Of a DNA stretch of 64,000 nt, positions 10,807 to 21,683 are shown in pieces. The stretch is from Salticus scenicus (taxonomy: Eukaryota; Arthropoda; Arachnida; Araneae; Salticidae). The stretch's first letter is position 1; the number at the start of each line of letters is the position of its first letter. Position numbers and translations under genes: made by a program. Below the pieces are notes generated by a model. It saw nothing but the letters and a program-made list of their open reading frames with translations. It did no database searches and was not told the origin of the DNA. The DNA lies in NCBI GenBank assembly GCA_963930645.1, contig OZ005655.1, positions 137,935,456 to 137,999,455 on the forward strand, written 5' to 3'.

Positions 10807-11848
10807 CTAAAATGGGTTAAATTTGGCCATATGTAGCTCTAATATATTGATTGTTACAAAATTCCACCCTGATCCTCGTTCATTAAAATTATCATATCAT
10901 TTGCTAATCTTATCACTTATCATATCACTTGCTATCCATATCACTTGCTAAAAGTGCCATCTCCATATTTGATCGAAAGTGAGGGGAAATAAATTCTTCT
11001 CCATCTATAGTAGAGCGACAAAGGGTAACGTTTACAACTATATACCATTTCATCACTTTTTTCTCACTTAATTGATAGTTCGGTTCATTTAAAAGGTCAG
11101 TTCTTAAATTACTAAAAAATGAAAACAAGTCCATATCACTATTTTCATTGATAAAGGTGGTGGTTGTGAAAACATTAAGCGTGTTTCGCCTTTTAAAATG
11201 CATAGTTTTTTCCTTAAGTAGAGCTTGGTCAAAATTCATAATAGGTACTAATGGCTTTCGATGATTCATTCTCTTGTGCTTCAATAAATCATGTTTGCGG
11301 GTGAATTTTTCATTGCATTTATCACATAAATATCGAGGCGAAGTCTTTCGATGATTCAGTCTTTCATGCTTTAATAAATCTTGCTTGCGGTTGAATTTTT
11401 CACAGCATACATGGCATAAATGTTTGGGTGGAGACTTTGGATGATTTTTTCTGATATGTTCTAATAACTTGTATTTCCATGCAAAGGTTTCAGCGCATAC
11501 ATCACATGAATGTTGAGGTGAAGATTTTCGGTGGTTCTTTCTAACATGTTTCCGTAACTCGTATTTCCATCTAAAAGTTTCACTGCATTGCTTGCATTCA
11601 TATTCTATGGGGTTCTTTTCGTGAATTTTCGAATGTCTCTTTAAATCATCAATTCTAGCATATGCTTTCTTACATATAACACAAAGATGTGGTTTTCGAC
11701 CGCTGTGAATCTTCATATGTCTAGCCAAGTTAGATTTTTTAGAGGAAGTAGCATTACAAGTCGGACAATTCAACATCATATCGTCAGAAGTAGATGAAGA
11801 AGTTTGTTGAACAGGCATTTCTTCAAGTCGATCCATCTCTTGCTCCAA
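10807..11848 (-). pseudogene. C2H2 zinc-finger gene with broken C-terminal domain
   Basis: The continuous frame is 11848-10925 (307 codons). It shows six C2H2 fingers: C28/C31/H44/H48, C56/C59/H72/H76, C85/C88/H101/H106, C115/C118/H131/H136, C145/C148/H161/H166 and C175/C178/H191/H196. Fingers 3-6 are internally similar (RWKYELRKH, AWKYKLLEH, RKQDLLKH, RKHDLLKH), showing finger duplication. After an ~65-residue linker comes KWYIVVNV (267-274) and HFRS (290-293), then a stop after DMDSK. In another frame, 10807-10960 reads SDMISDKISK, a stop, then YDNFNERGSGWNFV and LELHMAKFNPF. Order and spacing resemble, from memory, a conserved KW...FRS...GSGW...PL domain of uncharacterised invertebrate zinc-finger proteins. 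A small local duplication (AGCAAGTGATATG twice near 10920) explains the shift. The start is the first ATG after in-frame stops. DNA binding is expected from the fingers; the target is unknown. It could be a functional truncated gene, or a relic of a mobile-element-linked family. Two CCAAT boxes lie 290-340 bp upstream. Confidence 0.72.
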
Positions 11849-12137
11849 CAGTCAGAGTATTACGCAGCAACCTAATTAAACGTCCGCACTCCACGAAAAT
11901 AAGCCAGCATCTGATGAAACTTTTCCGTCGCTCGCAATTTATACCGAGAGTTTGTCGCCAAACGTATTTTTATCACCAGATACATCCTAAATATCGCCAA
12001 ACACATTCTAAATATCGCCAAATTGTTGCTAAAATCTCGCCAATTTCTTATTAAAGGTAACAATATTTCTGCATTTATCACATAATTTTAAAGGGTTACT
12101 TGAATGTAATATGAAAGCCTATAAATGTGTATTGATT

Positions 12138-12187
12138 AACCAATCAGATTACAGTATTTTACCCAGAATCAACCAATCAGATTACAG
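12138..12187. promoter_or_regulatory. Paired CCAAT boxes upstream of the zinc-finger frame
   Basis: AACCAATCAGATTACAG occurs twice, at 12138-12154 and 12171-12187, 33 bp apart. ACCAATCAGA fits the NF-Y consensus, and helically spaced pairs are typical of promoters. They lie 290-340 bp upstream of the zinc-finger ATG. NF-Y sites act in either orientation. Role is inferred from motif and position. Confidence 0.4.
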
Positions 12188-12233
12188 CATGAGTGTCGTA
12201 ATTTAATTAGTTATAATAAAATTCCTTAAAATC

Positions 12234-12262
12234 CTGATGAAGGGGGATACGCTTTCGAAACG
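12234..12262 (+). other. CTGATGAAGG...CGAAACG motif shared with the palindrome
   Basis: CTGATGA (12234-12240) and CGAAACG (12256-12262) are separated by 15 bases. The same pairing occurs at 6836-6864 and, degenerately, at 6877-6897. This word pair is common in repetitive elements, including Penelope-like elements that carry hammerhead-type cores. Here no complete hammerhead fold is found, since the GUC/UH site and stem III are missing. It marks a shared repeat family rather than a proven ribozyme. Confidence 0.35.
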
Positions 12263-12581
12263 CCTCAACTACCCTACAATTAGAATCAACCAACTCCTTG
12301 TTTCTATAAATTCTGTAAAAATTTATAATCCCCGAATGACAACTCTTCAAAAGTTTCTATTCTTCCGGTGGCAACACCTAAATATTAAAGTCTATATACC
12401 ATTCATTAAATGTTTTTAATTATATAATACTCATCTACCTTTGTTTCATTCAATTAAATTCCCTGAAATATATTTTCCATCGCGAAAAGTACTAAGTCCC
12501 GAAATTCGTTTTCAAACACAAAAAGTTTAAATACTTTACAATCTCTGAAAGGCAACAGAACCATCGTCTAAGATGGTGGCA

Positions 12582-12745
12582 AAGTAGTGCAAAAAAGGAG
12601 GCGTTCACCGACGGGGTGGTGGCGCGGGGGAGCCTGCGGCGCGTGTGGAGGCGCGGAGTGACTACGTGGCTCCGTGGCTCAGCGCGCCCCTCAGCGCGCC
12701 TCCGCGCCTCCACCGTGTTGGTGAACTCTCCTTTTTACACTACTG
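12582..12745. mobile_element. GC-rich MITE, ~164 bp, with ~24 bp TIRs
   Basis: Ends are AGTAGTGCAAAAAAGGAGGC and, reversed, AGTAGTGTAAAAAGGAGAG, both followed by GTTCACC after a few bases. The interior is strikingly GC-rich and contains a second hairpin, GGAGGCGCGG (about 12647) against CCGCGCCTCC (about 12702). It stands out sharply from AT-rich surroundings. No clear target-site duplication was resolved. It has no coding capacity; frames crossing it are artefacts of its GC richness. Confidence 0.75.
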
Positions 12746-14586
12746 CTATTTGAAATTTACGATTTACTTAACATAGCTGAATAGGGCAAAATTTCGCATA
12801 AACGTCTATTTTGAGGGTTGCTGGTAAAGTAGAGTAGGTTATACGTTGTACTAGTGCTACACAATGAGCAATTTTCATTTTGAAAGATATTTTCTATGTA
12901 AAGATTTCAGTTTTGAAATATCTTTTATGATACTAACTTGAACACCATTGATTATAAATATTCTAATTTAAAATTTTCTTAAGCTAATCGAAATTTAAGA
13001 TTTTCGCAAAATGTGTGAAATTACATGAAAACTGAACTACGAAGTTGATTGTAATAAAATGAATTAGTAAATTAGGATAAGCTATATCTATCGAACTGAA
13101 CGGTGGATGACCTATGTAGCATTTTAGTCTGTCACTTTGTCAAGCGGTTGGTCAAATTCATTTTCTGAAAACTTAATGTAATATGTCCTGTACTAGAAAT
13201 TTATGACAGCATATAGCCGATAAGGAACCTATGTTGGGGAGTAGAGTCAACCTATTCCAACTAGTTTACTCGCAATCGTGTATACTTAAAATTCCCATAG
13301 AAGAGAGAAGTTAAATTTGCATATGCAATGTTTCAAAATGCATCAAAACGATTCATTATTTAGTTTATTTTCGGGGTTTATTTTTATTTTTAATTTTTAT
13401 TTGTCTGGCAACAGAAGTGAGCATAATTTTATTTTTTTAAACTGTTGACATATTGTTTCGATATAGAGAGTGTTCTTTGTTGTTAAATTGCCCAAAAGAT
13501 TAGTCGCTCGGATTCAGAGATAAAGAGATAGAAACGTTCATGAGCATAAAAATGTTGATAGAATTTTTTTTTTTCTTGTGACGATTAGAGTAATTATTTG
13601 GAACACTATTTACTCAGAAATTATGATATTCTGAATTTATTATTTAAATGTTTACTTAAAATGATGATCCAGTTTCGACTACTCAGCGATATTAGTTTTT
13701 GTAATTTCGAAGGGATTATTTTCCTTTCTAAAATACTTTTTTACATAATTAAACTTATTTTTGTGTTAATGATAACTTTTATGCCTGTTCAAAAATGACA
13801 TATATATATATATATATATACAATACAATACAATGCGGCCAGCCGAAATAAAATGTGTTTCCAGAGCGTTCTGCAAAAACTTTAGTATTAATCAAGCATG
13901 TTGTAAATCACATTTTGGAAGAATATATATATATATATATATAATTGCACATTATCAATAAACACAATAAAGTAAACGATCAACTTAAATTTAGAAAGAC
14001 CAAAAAGCAACAAGAAAAGAAATCAAACATTATAGGCTTAAAGTTACAGGGCTTTAGCAAAAGAGCTTTCCGATCAATATCCCACTTGCAATAATCTCTC
14101 ATATGAATGTTGGGATTTTTTCTTTATTTCCAAGTTAAATTATTAATAATAATTAATAATAATAATGACCATCTTCTGTGAGGAACAATTCCGGTTAGAC
14201 CGCTTCAAAACAAAGCCTTTTGTAGCCTTTTTTTTTTTTTTTTCTTACAAATGCTATGTATTTTTATTAATTATTATTATTATTTAATTAATCTGCATAA
14301 ATGTTACATCATTAGAAAGATCTTTCAAAACTGAACATTTTTTGTGCTTACACTTTTCCCTTAATCTCAATATGTAAAAAGATTTCAAAGAAAGTTTATA
14401 ACTACCATTGCAATTCTAAAATACCCATGGATGATAAAATTAAAATGTAATATAAAATTCAATCATAAAAATTATGGGTTAATAGTTATTGCATCATTTT
14501 CTTGAAATCATGATAATGTACTTATCTGATATAAACAAACAGTTGATTGTGACGTCATATTTATCAAATTAGTTAAAATAAATAAG
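12746..14586. other. Stretch without a recognised gene
   Basis: It holds (TA)n tracts at about 13799-13820 and 13923-13943 and a decayed match (TTATACGTTGTACTAGTGCT, about 12839) to the interspersed repeat at 29417-29460. A 66-codon frame at 13598-13798 is AT-biased and has no domain. Nothing else was identified. Confidence 0.5.
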
Positions 14587-14646
14587 GTTACAAATAAGGT
14601 ACCTAAGGTTAATCTGGTACCTTTAAATTGGTACCTTATTTGTAAC
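14587..14646. repeat. Hairpin with a perfect 17 bp stem
   Basis: GTTACAAATAAGGTACC (14587-14603) is the exact reverse complement of 14630-14646. The same word GTTACAAATAAGGTACC occurs at about 49200 and, as GTTACAAATAAGATACC, at about 59355 inside the Helitron. The hairpin therefore joins two opposed pieces of a Helitron-associated sequence. Confidence 0.75.
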
Positions 14647-14789
14647 GAAGTTTTGATTAGATACTTTAGAATTAATTAAAATATGAAAACAATTTCAAAA
14701 CTGGACATTTAAATTTATGATTGTTGCCAAAAAAATTTACCAGTTATTGTTATATATATATATTGTATATATATATTGGAAGGGAGGGT

Positions 14790-14990
14790 CATAGGATAAA
14801 ATAATCATGCGAAAAATTAAAAATTAAAAAATATTGAATTTGCCCATGCATATAAAAAATACTTATTAAAATGAGTCGAAGAAAGAAGCGAAATAAGTAC
14901 TGAGTTATATTACGATAAATACGATGTATAATATGATACTCTATATTAGACCTATCGTCCAGGGTTAGAAGGTATTTTCCTTAAAAGAAA
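14790..14990 (-). repeat. Inverted copy of a segment in the duplicated block (34826-34990)
   Basis: Reading the minus strand gives CCTGGACGATAGGTCTAATA followed by the same order of TCGTATCATATTA, CGAAATAAGTA and GAGTCGAAGAAAG words found in reverse at 34826-34945 and 55100-55180. Copy B has lost about 37 bp (between TTATTTCGCT and ATGCATGAGC). No coding content is seen. Confidence 0.7.
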
Positions 14991-15001
14991 TAATTTGTTC
15001 G

Positions 15002-15083
15002 TTCGGTGCAACTTGCACAATAGTCCCGTCAGGTACAACTTGCATATTAGTCCCGTCAGGTGCAACTTGCACATTAGTCCCCT
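15002..15083 (+). repeat. Minisatellite, three 27 bp units
   Basis: Three head-to-tail units follow the pattern TC(G/A)GGT(G/A)CAACTTGCA(C/T) then A(A/T)TAGTCCCG. They lie immediately upstream of a Helitron-like 3' end. Minisatellites near the 3' end are common in arthropod Helitrons. Confidence 0.75.
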
Positions 15084-15084
15084 T

Positions 15085-15122
15085 TAAATATAGTGTTCAG
15101 CGAAGCTGGCAAAGTATTCGTT
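15085..15122 (+). mobile_element. Decayed Helitron 3' end
   Basis: TTTAAATATAGTGTTCAGCG then AAGCTGGCAAAGTATTCG matches the intact end at 63174-63213 (TTTAAATATAGTGTCCAGCG, AAGCGGGCAAAGCCTGCTAG), but the right half of the hairpin and the CTAG terminus are mutated or lost. Confidence 0.65.
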
Positions 15123-15949
15123 GATTCACTACCTTAACTGATTTCACATTCCGTCATTTTTGACGGGGTTATATACTAGTTACTAAATAATAATTTATAA
15201 AACAATTTTTGTAATGTTTGAATAAACACTTTTTAAAATTATTATTTGAGCCACTTTAATTTAAACTATCATATGCCAATTTGTAAATAAATGTTAAATT
15301 TTTAAATGCCTCACGATTCGATGCCCAATCGGTATCAAAATTTTATACCTCTGCATTCTCACAAAAACATGATCTCCTCATATAAACGTAGATACAACGA
15401 ATTTCATTCTATATGAAGCCGAAAATAACCACAAACGTCATTCAAAATATCAGTAACGTTTTATCCAAACCTTTATTCAAATTTTAAATAAAAATTTAAG
15501 TGAAACTACAGATTAAAATATATATATATACGTTTTTAAAGTTAAGAATGTAATATATATTCAAATTCATGTATTAAATATTATACATATATTAATACTT
15601 ATGCCTTTGGTTATATATTTCCTTTTTCGTAAAACTTGATTGATTATATTTCCTATTTTTGAAAGTTGTTTATTTGACGTCTTTCCTAGAAAATATGCTT
15701 TTGGAATTGAATTTTCAAAATTATGCCGAATTCTGAATGTCTAGAATTCAAATTTTGAGTTATATAAATATCTTTTTCAGGTCATATAGAAGTGATTTTG
15801 TGTTTTTATAAACTGCATGTTGTTCAGTATTTCAAACATCAAACATACAAATTGAATTTACAAAAATGTCGCCCTCTTTATTAAAATTGAATGGCAAAAA
15901 TGATATTTAAAAATGTTGACAATAAACGATATTTGTAAAAGGGTGTTGG

Positions 15950-16045
15950 TGTTTGGGAATAAGGCCGATTGACTACAGTAGGGTCCTCGGCCTGAAACGG
16001 AGTACCTTCCGTGGAGGTCTTTCTAAGGGGCCCTAGCCCGTATAT
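15950..16045 (+). repeat. Isolated GC-rich block, probable conserved interspersed repeat
   Basis: About 95 bp of balanced base composition in AT-rich DNA, including TAGGGTCCTCGGCCTGAAAC, CCTTCCGTGGAGGTCTTTCT and GGGGCCCTAGCCCG. It contains a short inverted pair (ACGGAGTACC / CCTTCCGT). It looks like a piece of a conserved repeat or retroelement untranslated region, but I cannot name a family. Confidence 0.35.
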
Positions 16046-16622
16046 ATATTTGTAACTTGAATATTATAAAATTGAATTTTTCTACAATTACATAAGCAAA
16101 AATCTCCCTTTATATGTTTTTATGGAACTTGCTTCGTCGACTGATTTCACAAAATAAAAATCGTAGTCAAATACTAAGGTATACTGACGATAATGAAATT
16201 TAATGGTATTTAATTATTTTAGTTTCATAATTTTATTAAGAGATACTGTTAAATTTCCCAAATATATATTTACAGTTTTGTTGCAGATGATTATACACAT
16301 GTATATATATAAAGATCCTATATAATAATTATCTTTAAAGATACAAAAGTATCAAAAAGAAAGAAAAATAGACAAAACCCAAAATTATATGAAAGAATAA
16401 TAATCAATACTGCGAAAATAAAAAATGAAAACTAAAATTTAGTCAAAGTTATTGTATTTATAAAATGCAAAAGCAAATATAATTTACTTTAAGGATGATA
16501 CAAATCTTTAGAGAAAAATAAAAGAAAGTAATTATAAATACGAAATAGAATGCGATAAATGCAGTTATAAAATTTTGTAATTTTAAAATTTCGCAAAAAT
16601 ATTTTGCCTACGTAATGACTAA

Positions 16623-16664
<42 letters not shown>

Positions 16665-16796
16665 TCAATTTGTATTATTTCAAATTGCTAACAAAAATTA
16701 ATTAATTTAACAACATTCCTGGAACTTACTGACAGTTGGAATGTTTTTAACTTATTTTGTCTTAGCAGTTTGCAATGACACAAATTAATAGGTATT
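16046..16796. other. AT-rich stretch without a gene
   Basis: No gene is seen. It contains a ~34 bp poly-A at 16627-16660 and two inverted words around it (GAAATAATACAAATTG-type and TTTGTATTATTTCAAATTGC), so the poly-A may sit in a loop or mark an insertion. Confidence 0.45.
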
Positions 16797-17403
16797 TTTT
16801 TTAACTGACTTCGAAAAGGAGGAGGTTCTCAATTCAAACCGTATGTTTCTTTCTTGTTTGTTAGCTCCTAACTTCAGAACGGATGCTCCGATTTTGATGC
16901 TTTTTGTTTTGATGAAAAGGTCTTGGTCTAAAATAGGTACCATTGTAATATCTTTACCATCTAAAGAAAATACAGGGTGCCCAAAAAAGTCAGTTCTTTC
17001 TAATTCTTTTAGCTGCTAAACGGCTGTAGCTATAGTCGTAAAAGTGGTATGTAGGTATAGTAAAGTGGCCATACGCTACAAAATTAAACCACTTACAGAG
17101 CCACCTGGTGGAAAATAGTGAAGTTAGTGTACTTACCTCAAAAACGGTTCAAAATACAAAAAAAAAAAAAAAAAAAAAAGTTTATTACAAAGTTGAAGAA
17201 TGTCATCGATTTAGTACTAAAAAACAGTTTGTAGACATTGGTGCTAAAAATATAACGCTAAAAACGTGTATTTGTTTGTTCGCAATTTCTTACAACTTGA
17301 ACTACATTACACACGTTGTAGCGTAGCTGGTGACACTTATTCTGCGTAGTTCAAAATACGGTTACTGTTACTGTAAGCGGTCACATCGTTTAGCACATTG
17401 TCG
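16797..17403 (+). repeat. Tandem duplicate, first unit
   Basis: Unit 1 starts TTTTAACTGACTTCGAAAAG and contains GATGCTCCGATTTTGATG, GCTGCTAAACGGCTG, ACACTTACAG-like words and CCACCTGGTGGAAAATAGT. Unit 2 at 17404-18165 repeats all these in order. The opening words resemble a widespread arthropod repeat beginning with GACTTC(A/G)AAAAGGAGGAGG. No frame is conserved between the units. Confidence 0.7.
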
Positions 17404-18165
17404 TCTTTAACCGACTTAACAAAGGAGAGGCTCTTAATTCAAACCATACATTTTTGTTGTTGTTGTTTATTTGTTTGTAAGCTTATAACCAGGGCCTGAT
17501 TAAGGGGGAAGCTCGCTCTTCACACATTATTTATACTTACACCGTTATTTTTTAACAAATACTTTCCTCCTATAATAAACAGAAAATTTTCATTAAAAAT
17601 TATTTTAAAAGAATTCTGGTGTCTAATAACGGTGAGTAAATTGGATTGTTTTACACCGTTCATTTTTTATAAAAAATATTTCTTCGTCAAAGCGTGGAAT
17701 TTCTATGACATGAAGTAAAAAATAGTTGTAAAAATATTCCGGTATGAGCGAGCTTCCCCCTTAATCAGGCCCTGCTTATAACTTCGTAAGAGATGCTCCG
17801 ATTTTAATACTTTCTTTTGTTGTAAAAATCTTGGCATGAAATAGGCTCCATTATGATTTCATTAAGATCTAAACAAATTATAGGGTTTTCACAAATGTCT
17901 ATTTTCGCTCTTTTAAATGCTGAACGGCTGCAGGTACACCCGTAATAGTAGCATAATAAAGTGTCTATGCGCTACGAGATGCGATCACATACAGCACCTT
18001 CGGTGGAAAATAGTAGAAATTGTGTTTCTATCTCGAAAACATTATGAAGTAGGGTAAGAAATGTAAATTACAAAGTTGTAGAGAATCATCGATTTAGTAC
18101 AGAGTGACACTTTATAAGTATGAATGTTAAAACCAGAAAGTTTTTTACGTGCATCTGTGTGTTTG
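17404..18165 (+). repeat. Tandem duplicate, second unit, interrupted by a hAT MITE
   Basis: Unit 2 opens CTTTAACCGACTTAACAAAG and repeats the words of unit 1. It is split at CTTATAAC by the 285 bp element at 17490-17774. Removing the element and one CTTATAAC restores alignment with unit 1 (compare TTAGCTCCTAACTTCAGAAC with TAAGCTTATAACTTCGTAAG). Confidence 0.72.
17490..17774. mobile_element. hAT-type MITE, 285 bp, perfect 8 bp TSD
   Basis: Termini are CAGGGCCTGATTAAGGGGGA and its reverse complement, about 29 bp in all. CTTATAAC is duplicated on both sides (17482-17489, 17775-17782). CAGGG ends with 8 bp duplications are diagnostic of the hAT superfamily. It is non-coding. A second copy lies at 33028-33313 and is nearly identical, so this family moved fairly recently. 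Confidence 0.93.
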
Positions 18166-18865
18166 GAATTTCCTGCACTGCACTCAAAATCGAGTAAAAA
18201 ATACTCCAAAGGAGCAAAATTTTACTCCTTTTCGGAGGTAAAAGTGAACAACTCCTTAGGAGTTATTTTTACTCTATTTTCGGAGCCATTTTATTTTGCT
18301 CGATTTTAGAGCACTTTCTATTGCATTTAGAACTTTTCCTTTTACTCGATTTTTGAGTGAAATTAAGGTTGTAAAAAAATAGTACATGCTGTTCGGTGTT
18401 TACTATATCAGAATTCGGAGGGGTATTCTAAAACATTTTAATTCCATTTCGGAGTGGAGCTACAAAAATTAATGTCAAATTTGACAAAAAACTGATGGAC
18501 ATTTTTGCCAATTTAACGGCAGATATTTTAAAAATAAACTAGGATGAATGAGAAAAACAATTATTTTGTTCAACAACTGCCAAGAAATAAATTTGAAATA
18601 AAGGCTTTAAATTGTCAAAAGAAATCGTTTGCAATTAGACACGTGAAATACAAGTGATCGAATTGCCTCATAATCTAAATTTCGATTTCACCTTCCTAAT
18701 ATGGTAGCGGGAGTTTGAAAAGAGATCGATCAAATGCTCTGATTAACTATTCCCTATTATTTTCCTGAAAATCTCTAACTTTAAACAAAATTTAATGTGT
18801 TTTTGGTTGTGAACTCTAATCCCTACAAACCAATTTTCAACTTTTGTCAAAATCGATTAAAAAGT

Positions 18866-18904
<39 letters not shown>

Positions 18905-18918
18905 TCACTGTACATGTA
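18166..18918. other. Stretch without a recognised gene
   Basis: The part at 18190-18360 repeats GGAG(T/C) and ACTCC words around short inverted pairs (AAATACTCCAAAGGAGCAAA), perhaps a decayed palindromic repeat. An (AAT)n microsatellite lies at 18868-18902. No coding evidence. Confidence 0.45.
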
Positions 18919-20355
18919 CAGTCACAAAGAAAAAACGCCCCCCCCCCCTCTATTTTCGCCATAAGTTGTCGTAGAAACATGTGGTTGGTACCAATAGATT
19001 TGTAATAACGTCTAGTTTATAATGGTATAGTTAGATTTTGCTTAAGGGGTCGTCTACATATTAAAACTGACATCAACTTCATTTTTTTCAATGGTAACCC
19101 CCATTTTTTATAATTTATTTGAATTCTTTGGACCAAATCATCGAGAAAATGGTATAGTTTATATATTTTGCTCAATTCTTCACAGAGTAATAAGCTGTCA
19201 AACTATGAGGGCGCTAATGCTGAATGAATGTGACAAACATTAATTCATATCTTCCAAAATAATTATGATATTCAAATTCTGTTTTTTTTTTTTTTTTATA
19301 TGATAGAATGAAGTGACCCAAACATATTCCATGCATATTTTTGATTAAAAATTTCTTTTGAAATATGAAAATTATTAATAATTTCATATTTGAAAAAATT
19401 ATGAATTATGACCTATGTCAATTTTTGCATGAATAGAACGGGCATAATCAAAAACATGGGTATCCAAATTTACAACTCGTTCCTAACATTTTTTGAGTTA
19501 CAGTGATATTTCATTTTTTACTATTGTTAGGGGGCCGTCACTTACTATAATTTGTATCTCAGTGAGTAAATATCTGTACATATTTTGACAGAAAACTATT
19601 TTAATTTTCCTCTATGTTATTCTAATTTTTTTCTAAGCAACATTTCGATGTTTATGATACAAATTGGATTATTTTTTATAAAATTATCGCAATGGAAGCG
19701 AGATATTGGAAAAAAATTCCAAAAGAAATGAAGCTCCGCCTCTATATTGCGGAAACAATATTAAAAAAACTGTTTCTGTATTCGTATATGACTCTACGCT
19801 GGTATGCATAAATGTCAATGGCATTTACTACATCGAATGCTGAAGACGAAATTTAAACGATTTAATTGGAAGTATGTAAAATAATTTTGTTTTATAATGT
19901 AAAGTTTTAGAAAAATTGTGTAAAGACGTGGCTTCCGTTGCAAAGAGATGTATACTCGATTCTGAAATGTTAAGTCTTTGTTCTTAAATATTACATAACT
20001 TTTCCTAGTTTCTCACTGCTAAAATTCTATTTTATCCCTTTTGTTTTTAACTTGAATATTCTAGGATTCGTGCACCTCAAGTTAAATATTATGATTTAGA
20101 AAACGCGGTAAGACGAGGATTATTATTTGAAAGAGCAACACGCAGTGAACAATACTTTTGTTTTTTCCTTTTCTTAAATTAATATAATTAATTTTTATCA
20201 GATTTTTTAAAACAAATTTTCTGTTTTAATCTTGTTGGGGCATTTTCGCATTCGTTTACCCTACCGTTTATGCTATTTAAATTTTATCGCATGACGTAAC
20301 ATAATAAAATATAAAATTTTTATTAAATGTTTTTTTAAATACTGAACAATATAGT

Positions 20356-20402
<47 letters not shown>

Positions 20403-21026
20403 TAAAATCTATTATTGAAACAAAGCGCAATATTATTTATTTTCAATTATTCTAATCACGGCGTAAAACTGGCGTCACATTTATCACGGAAAAAGAATTT
20501 AAAACAAAGTAATATGTCTTATTACTTTTAAAGATATAGATTTTACTCATTTAAAATTAAGAATTCAAGTATAGTAGACGACTGCAGAACGGGGAATATT
20601 CGTTCTAGGCAATAGGAAACCGTTTTTTCTACATCCATATTTATTTCCATATAAATATACATAATAATTATACTCTTTCTAGTGAAAGTACTTGTAATCA
20701 TACTCTTTTGTTTATATAAATATGAATATATGGAATATTCTTAAGAAATATCGTAAAACACGAATTGTGAAAGAAACGCCCACTGGAGGGGTTACAGATT
20801 TCCAAATGACGTGAAACTACGTCAGCTGTCGCGAAAATGTTAAATATCCTTTCTTAGATTTTAATTCAAATCTTGTTATTTATATTTTTGTATATTATCT
20901 ATTGTTGGTTTGTACGCCTAAAATTAAATGTAAAACTTTATAATAACACTTTCATGCGTTGCTTACTGTATAAAATAAAAATATACCCAAAAAGAAGTAG
21001 ATAATTCTTTTTCTTAAATATTAAAC

Positions 21027-21059
<33 letters not shown>

Positions 21060-21683
21060 CCCGCTATCAATATTATTATCATTATTACTATTATTCTTTA
21101 ACCTTGGTATCTAGATTTTTGTAATTCAACATTGTAGGGTCCATATGATTCAAGATATTTAATTTTCTTCGTATGAAGTTGATGTATTAACTATCCAATG
21201 TTTAATAAATAGAAACCATCAAAAATCTTTTAATTTATAAACAGCTAACACAGAAAATTCGGCGAATTATAATCGTTTTTTAATTTATACTTAACATTTC
21301 TAAACTTTTTTTCCGGTGTGAAATTTAATAAATAATGTATATTGGGTGGTAGATTATGATTTATTTTTTCTATATGTATAGACGGTCCCCTAACGCATTT
21401 TCACGTGTTACTCTGTTTAGAATTTATTTCAAGTACATAAATAGGTAAGTTTTCCGAACTCCCTTGATCTCAGAAATCTGAATATGAGGTCAAAAATAGT
21501 GATCGTCATTGAAAAAAATGAAGTTTATGCCTGTTTTAATATGTAGATAACCCCTTAATGAAAATATAACTACACCAATAAAAATTAGACATTATTACAG
21601 ATCGATAGGTACCAGCCGCATGTTTCTAGGATAATTTACGGCGAAATTAGGTGGGGGGGGGGGCGCTTTTTTTTTGGTGACAG
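18919..21683. mobile_element. 2.77 kb element with ~180 bp terminal inverted repeats
   Basis: The left end CAGTCACAAAGAAAAAACGC and the reverse complement of the right end CTGTCACCAAAAAAAAAGCG continue in parallel for about 180 bp with moderate divergence, including a C-run on the left (about 18938-18949) and a matching G-run on the right (about 21652-21664). Both ends are flanked by TA (18917-18918, 21684-21685). The TA duplication and CAGT end fit a Tc1/mariner/pogo-like element. Complementarity continues at GTTAGGGGGCCGTC (about 19528) with GACGGTCCCCTAAC (about 21383), so the right arm has lost about 280 bp. No intact transposase is present. The frame from 19692 (MEARYWKKIPKEMKLRLYI...) is short and unrecognised. 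A TTAA-type MITE (about 20558-20843) and poly-T runs sit inside. Confidence 0.75.
20558..20843 (+). mobile_element. Diverged TTAA-type MITE inside the 2.77 kb element
   Basis: The right part (GAAAGAAACGCCCACTGGAG, then GTCAGCTGTCGCGAAAATGT and TTAA) matches the elements at 39808-40173 and, in reverse, 22942-23244. The left end is poorly preserved, so the start is approximate. Confidence 0.5.

Noticed and set aside
11794..12054. 86-codon plus-strand frame overlapping the zinc-finger start
   Set aside because: It is antisense to the zinc-finger ATG region and lacks any domain. Part of it is a small TAAATATCGCCAA tandem.
12234..12262. Hammerhead ribozyme
   Set aside because: The core words are present, but stem II relies on G-U pairs and stem III and the cleavage site are absent. 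Reported only as a motif.
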